From contig NZ_CP158487.1 of assembly GCF_041006295.1 (NCBI RefSeq), forward strand, positions 310,001-374,000: a stretch of DNA of 64,000 nt. Reading direction: 5' to 3'. Shown one piece after another: positions 60,450 to 64,000 of this stretch. Both the position numbers and the translations under genes were made by a program. The number at the start of each line of letters is the position of its first letter. Position 1 is the stretch's first letter. This DNA is from Candidatus Nanosynbacter sp. TM7-074. Lineage in GTDB: Bacteria; Patescibacteriota; Saccharimonadia; Saccharimonadales; Saccharimonadaceae. The notes below the pieces were generated by a model. It did no database searches. It was not told where the DNA came from and worked only from the letters and a program-made list of their open reading frames with translations.

Positions 60450-62141
60450 TCATGAAATGTCCTGAGGATTATCGCGCGACAAGCCAACAATGTCACGAAC
60501 TCTCACTAGATAAATCATGTCATCTTTAGAGTCTCCCAATATCAACGTAGGCTCCCCAAGGCTTAGTGGCAAATCTAAAATGTTTGATATTTGTTCAGTT
60601 AAATATGACGAGTCTTCAAGTTCTGGATTCCACAACTCCACCTTATCCGCTCGTAAAGTAAACGGTTCAGTCTCTTCGCCAACACCCACTTCTTTTAGGG
60701 TAGCGTCATTCCACGACACGGCACTCAGTAAGTCACCAGGTAGGCATCGATACGCCACAACCATACATTCGCCCTTAAACTCCCTTGGTTCACTAATAGT
60801 CCTAATGACACCACGGGACTCATCCTCATATTGCTTTAATATTTCTAATTGTTCCTCCAAGGAAAAATCATAAAAAATCTCGCTACCAAATACCTCACTC
60901 ACATCCCGGGCAATATCATGCAGTAAATCAACAGCAAGCTCCAAATCCTCCGTGTCGCTATTTAAGCTCTCGAATCTTAATAATTTATCACGGCTAGGTA
61001 TGGCGTATATTTTCCTTGATGAGCCACTTAAATCGTCATGAAGCAATAATTCAAGCACAGCATAAATGGCGCCGTCATACCTGACAAATTTCACTGCATT
61101 AAAATAAGCCCTATCACTATCAATGAATTCGTACTGTAATTTATTATTTGAACCACTTGGCGATATAACAAAACCCGAAAGACCAATAGTATCAAACCCA
61201 AGCTCATCAGGCAGTGCTTTATTAAGCGTTTTTATGTGATTACGGATAGTATTTGAAAAATATGGCTCATCCGTATACTTAAGATCTGTTGCCAGCTGCC
61301 AAGCTAATTGTTGAAACTCCTCCGCAAAAACTGTCTCAAACAAATCATTGCTATTATTATAGCCACTCTCATAAATTGGCAGAATATCAACTACGTCTTT
61401 TATGTCAATATAAAAAACCACCGAACTATCTTTTAGGTCAGCCACTTCCAAAATAGGACGATTATCTCGCCACACAAACAATGGCGCAGCTCCAAATAAT
61501 ACTTGCGCTCTTGCCTCAACATCAACACCGTATTCAATGCCACCAGCTCTTCGTCTATACGCCCGGCAATCTATTCTCACCTCAGTCCCCTGTGATATAT
61601 CACCCAGCACACCATTTAGGTCATCAATGAGATATTCTCTGGACGCAACATCCCTAATGTCATTTTTCTCAACAGCTTCCTGAGTTTTATCAACATAATG
61701 ACATAACTTACGAATATATCGAGGCAATACACTGTCGTCTGGAAATAATTCTGCCGACAAAATAGCTTGCGGATCAAGCGGAAAATAATAATCCTTTGAC
61801 CCATCATTTTCTACAGTACGTACGCACAAGGCTGCCATTTCTTTAGTATAAGTCGCAAAAGGCGCTGAAATCTCAGAATCGTTTTCTAGGGATGATACCA
61901 AATCGACCACACCCTCAACAGCGCATAATTCATATGAACCATCTTCGGTCTGCCTATAGCCAACAACCCTCGCTCGCTCGCCTTCAATTTCGTCTGTGCG
62001 CATTACTCGCTCCACCTCACCAAGCGCCACAGCTTCTTTCTCGCCGCCAAGCTGCATATTAGCCGCAGCAATCTCTCGCCAATCATCTTTGGACAATCGA
62101 CCAAGTAAATCAATACCTGTCCCAGCTTTTGGTAGTTCCAT
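60450..62141 (-). CDS. Unknown 563-residue protein
   Basis: Start at the ATG at 62141, six bases after a TACGAT box with TTGAAG 17 bases upstream; a longer frame to 62258 crosses the divergent glgB promoter. Acidic, soluble, mixed alpha/beta, without signal peptide or membrane helix. Recurrent YAVLELLLHDD, VVFYIDIKDVVDILP and DDMIYLVRVRDIVG segments may mark repeated beta-rich units. No family recognised. Confidence 0.6.
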   Translation of the reverse strand: MELPKAGTGIDLLGRLSKDDWREIAAANMQLGGEKEAVALGEVERVMRTDEIEGERARVVGYRQTEDGSYELCAVEGVVDLVSSLENDSEISAPFATYTKEMAALCVRTVENDGSKDYYFPLDPQAILSAELFPDDSVLPRYIRKLCHYVDKTQEAVEKNDIRDVASREYLIDDLNGVLGDISQGTEVRIDCRAYRRRAGGIEYGVDVEARAQVLFGAAPLFVWRDNRPILEVADLKDSSVVFYIDIKDVVDILPIYESGYNNSNDLFETVFAEEFQQLAWQLATDLKYTDEPYFSNTIRNHIKTLNKALPDELGFDTIGLSGFVISPSGSNNKLQYEFIDSDRAYFNAVKFVRYDGAIYAVLELLLHDDLSGSSRKIYAIPSRDKLLRFESLNSDTEDLELAVDLLHDIARDVSEVFGSEIFYDFSLEEQLEILKQYEDESRGVIRTISEPREFKGECMVVAYRCLPGDLLSAVSWNDATLKEVGVGEETEPFTLRADKVELWNPELEDSSYLTEQISNILDLPLSLGEPTLILGDSKDDMIYLVRVRDIVGLSRDNPQDIS

Positions 62142-62147
62142 GTATGT

Positions 62148-62176
62148 ATCGTATATTGCAATATGGCAGACTTCAA
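62148..62176 (-). promoter_or_regulatory. Leaderless promoter of the 563-residue protein gene
   Basis: TTGAAG (62171-62176), 17-base spacer, TACGAT (62148-62153), six bases to the ATG at 62141. Confidence 0.6.
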
Positions 62177-62198
62177 GCACAAGCATTGCCTCATGCGG

Positions 62199-62204
62199 TA
62201 TACT
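62199..62204 (+). promoter_or_regulatory. -10 box of the branching enzyme gene (leaderless type)
   Basis: TATACT followed by six bases (ATAACC) and the ATG at 62211; no Shine-Dalgarno. A clear -35 is not seen. Confidence 0.55.
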
Positions 62205-62210
62205 ATAACC

Positions 62211-64000
62211 ATGAGCAAGAAAACCCTGGTTGAGCTTGATCCGTGGTTGGCGCCGCACGAGGATGTCATCAACGCCCGCGAGGCGTATGTTTCGTCGACG
62301 CTCGAGAAGGTTTTGAATGGAAAATCGCCGGCAGAGTTTGCGCTAGGGTTTCATCATTTTGGCTTACATCAGACGGCGGCGGGTTGGACGTTTCGTGAAT
62401 GGGCGCCAAACGCCATGCGCGTAGTGATGGTGGGCGAATTTTCCGATTGGCAGGAGCGCGAGGAGTTTGCCTTGCGGCCTGGTACACATGGTGAGTGGAG
62501 TGTTGATTTGCCAGGGAGCGCACTGCACCACGGCCAGAAATATAAGCTGCGCGTCTATTGGCCAAATGGCGACGGCTGGCGGTTACCATCATATGCCACC
62601 TACGTCGTCCAGGATGATGATTCGGTGGATTTTTCGGCCATCGTTTGGCAGCCTGATGAGCCGTATCAGTGGCAGTATGACATTCCGCCTGCACCGCACG
62701 TACCGCTGATTTACGAAGCGCATGTTGGCATGAGCAGCGAGGAGGAAAAGGTCGCCAGTTTCAATGAATTTACCGCGGGCGTCCTACCGCGCGTCAAACA
62801 AGCAGGCTATAACACTATCCAGCTGATGGCCGTCGCCGAGCATCCATATTATGGCAGCTTCGGCTATCACGTCAGCAACTTTTTTGCCGTGTCATCACGG
62901 TTTGGCACGCCCGATGATTTCAAGCGGCTGGTTGACATGACACACGGACTGGGGCTGCGAGTTATCATTGACCTCGTTCATGCCCATGCCGCTAAAAATG
63001 AAGTCGAAGGCCTCAGCAATTTCGCAGGCAACCCGACGCAATATTTCAAGACTCATAACCATCCAGCGTGGGATTCGCGGCTGTTTGATTATGGCAAGCC
63101 GGAAGTGCTGCACTTTTTGGCCAGCAATTGCCGCTGGTGGTTGGACGAGTACCATGTTGACGGCTTTCGGTTTGATGGCGTGACCAGCATGTTGTATCAC
63201 GACCACGGTTTGGGCAAAAGCTTCACCAGTTATGATGATTATTTTGGTGACGATGTTGATAAGGACGCACTGGTCTATCTCAGACTGGCAAATGACGTTA
63301 TTCACGCCGTTCGCCCCGACGCCACGACCATTGCTGAGGAAATGAGCGGGCTGCCGGGCTTGGCGACACCGACTGAATATGGCGGTCTGGGCTTTAATTA
63401 TCGATTAGCGATGGGCGCGCCTGACCTCTGGATCAAAACACTGAAGGAAAAGCGCGACGAAGATTGGGATTTGGGCGAGCTGGCTCACACGCTGAGTTCG
63501 CACCGCCCAGAGGAAAAAGTTATCACATACGCCGAGAGCCATGATCAAGCCTTGGTCGGCGACAAGACGCTGATTTTTCGGCTGATCGACAAAGCCATGT
63601 ACTGGCATATGGATAAGGCCGACCCCGATCTGATAGTGGAACGCGGCATAGCCCTACACAAACTGATTCGACTACTGACCGCCGGGCTACACGGCGGCGG
63701 TTACCTCAACTTTATGGGTAATGAATTTGGACACCCCGAGTGGATCGATTTTCCGCGTCAGGGCAATCATTGGTCGTTCAAATATGCGCGGCGCCAGTGG
63801 AGTTTACGCGACAATAGTTTTCTCAAATACCAATGGCTGGGCGAATTTGACGCGGCGCTGATGAAGATTATTCAGAAAACTGACGGCGATGAAATCAGCC
63901 ACCTTACAGTTTGTCACTCGAATCGTATAGTCAGTTTTATACACGGCGAATTTTTATTTGTTATTAATTTTTCCCCAGATAAATCCCAAACAGACTACGA
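62211..64000 (+). CDS. glgB: 1,4-alpha-glucan branching enzyme (3' end beyond the window)
   Basis: The frame is open from the ATG at 62211 to the window edge (~596 codons, no stop). N-terminal CBM48-like domain (HHFGLHQTAAGWTFREWAPN), then a GH13 barrel: YGSFGYHVSNFFAVSSRFGT, GLRVIIDLVHAHAAKN, nucleophile Asp in GFRFDGVTSML (~320), acid/base Glu in TIAEEMSG (~374) and ESHDQ (~442). The wording of these motifs is closer to the eukaryotic-type branching enzymes (GH13_8) than to the common bacterial type. It introduces alpha-1,6 branches and fits the GT4/GH57 pair at 18-20 kb. Start chosen from the adjacent -10 box. Confidence 0.93.
   Translation, partial: MSKKTLVELDPWLAPHEDVINAREAYVSSTLEKVLNGKSPAEFALGFHHFGLHQTAAGWTFREWAPNAMRVVMVGEFSDWQEREEFALRPGTHGEWSVDLPGSALHHGQKYKLRVYWPNGDGWRLPSYATYVVQDDDSVDFSAIVWQPDEPYQWQYDIPPAPHVPLIYEAHVGMSSEEEKVASFNEFTAGVLPRVKQAGYNTIQLMAVAEHPYYGSFGYHVSNFFAVSSRFGTPDDFKRLVDMTHGLGLRVIIDLVHAHAAKNEVEGLSNFAGNPTQYFKTHNHPAWDSRLFDYGKPEVLHFLASNCRWWLDEYHVDGFRFDGVTSMLYHDHGLGKSFTSYDDYFGDDVDKDALVYLRLANDVIHAVRPDATTIAEEMSGLPGLATPTEYGGLGFNYRLAMGAPDLWIKTLKEKRDEDWDLGELAHTLSSHRPEEKVITYAESHDQALVGDKTLIFRLIDKAMYWHMDKADPDLIVERGIALHKLIRLLTAGLHGGGYLNFMGNEFGHPEWIDFPRQGNHWSFKYARRQWSLRDNSFLKYQWLGEFDAALMKIIQKTDGDEISHLTVCHSNRIVSFIHGEFLFVINFSPDKSQTDY

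Noticed and set aside
1..64000. Alternative genetic code with UGA as glycine
   Set aside because: UGA ends several genes at the expected place (for example the 8869-10221 protein and the GT4 gene), with no in-frame UGA in conserved proteins.
1..64000. CRISPR arrays, insertion sequences, rRNA genes
   Set aside because: No regularly spaced repeats, transposase-like frames or rRNA signatures were seen.

Overview
The window looks like a piece of a Saccharibacteria (TM7, Patescibacteria/CPR) chromosome. The evidence is indirect: the spc ribosomal-protein cluster has no rpmD (L30) between rpsE and rplO, a known CPR trait; UGA, UAA and UAG all end genes, which argues against the recoded CPR lineages; base composition is moderate; housekeeping genes are tightly packed; and several genes look actinobacterial (a WhiB-like protein, a DUF2690 protein and a LAVTG surface protein), which fits an epibiont of Actinobacteria. 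No rRNA, CRISPR array, transposase or prophage was seen.

Layout. 1-6.8 kb (minus): nucleoid protein start, GT-C membrane protein, dnaB, dnaX, small membrane protein, GC-rich secreted DUF2690 protein, DUF2797 protein and an unknown protein. 7-18 kb: a dispersed but collinear form of the classical secE-nusG-rplK-rplA-rplJ-rplL block with tRNA-Trp, interrupted by the surface protein, WhiB, enolase, a frameshifted small gene, TsaC, a histidine kinase, an SprT-like metallopeptidase and a P-loop kinase. 18-20.6 kb (plus): GT4 glycosyltransferase and GH57 enzyme, then rpmG. 21-26.4 kb (plus): a restriction-modification locus with a 1433-residue GIY-YIG-like/SF2 helicase/N6-adenine methyltransferase fusion and a companion in the same reading frame. 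26.4-33.5 kb: three tRNAs and trpS-rluA-holB-TPR plus unknowns. 33.5-50.2 kb: alpha, spc and S10 ribosomal clusters, with a NUDIX gene and a shrunken copy of rpsH inserted between rpsH and rplF. 50.4-55.5 kb: a 1334-residue membrane-associated protein with a GT2-like C-terminus and small partners. 55.6-64 kb: rpsJ, lactate dehydrogenase, a lipoprotein, tuf, tgt, a 563-residue unknown and the start of a glycogen branching enzyme.

Themes. Metabolic genes point to fermentation (enolase, L-lactate dehydrogenase) and alpha-glucan handling (GT4, GH57, branching enzyme). Two styles of gene start occur. Ribosomal and other operonic genes use Shine-Dalgarno sequences. About fourteen monocistronic or operon-leading genes have a sigma70-type -10 box only about 6-10 bases before the ATG, so their mRNAs should be leaderless or nearly so. 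This settled several start choices. Zinc-binding cysteines are missing from L33, L36, S14, S4 and DnaX, suggesting a zinc-sparing informational machinery.
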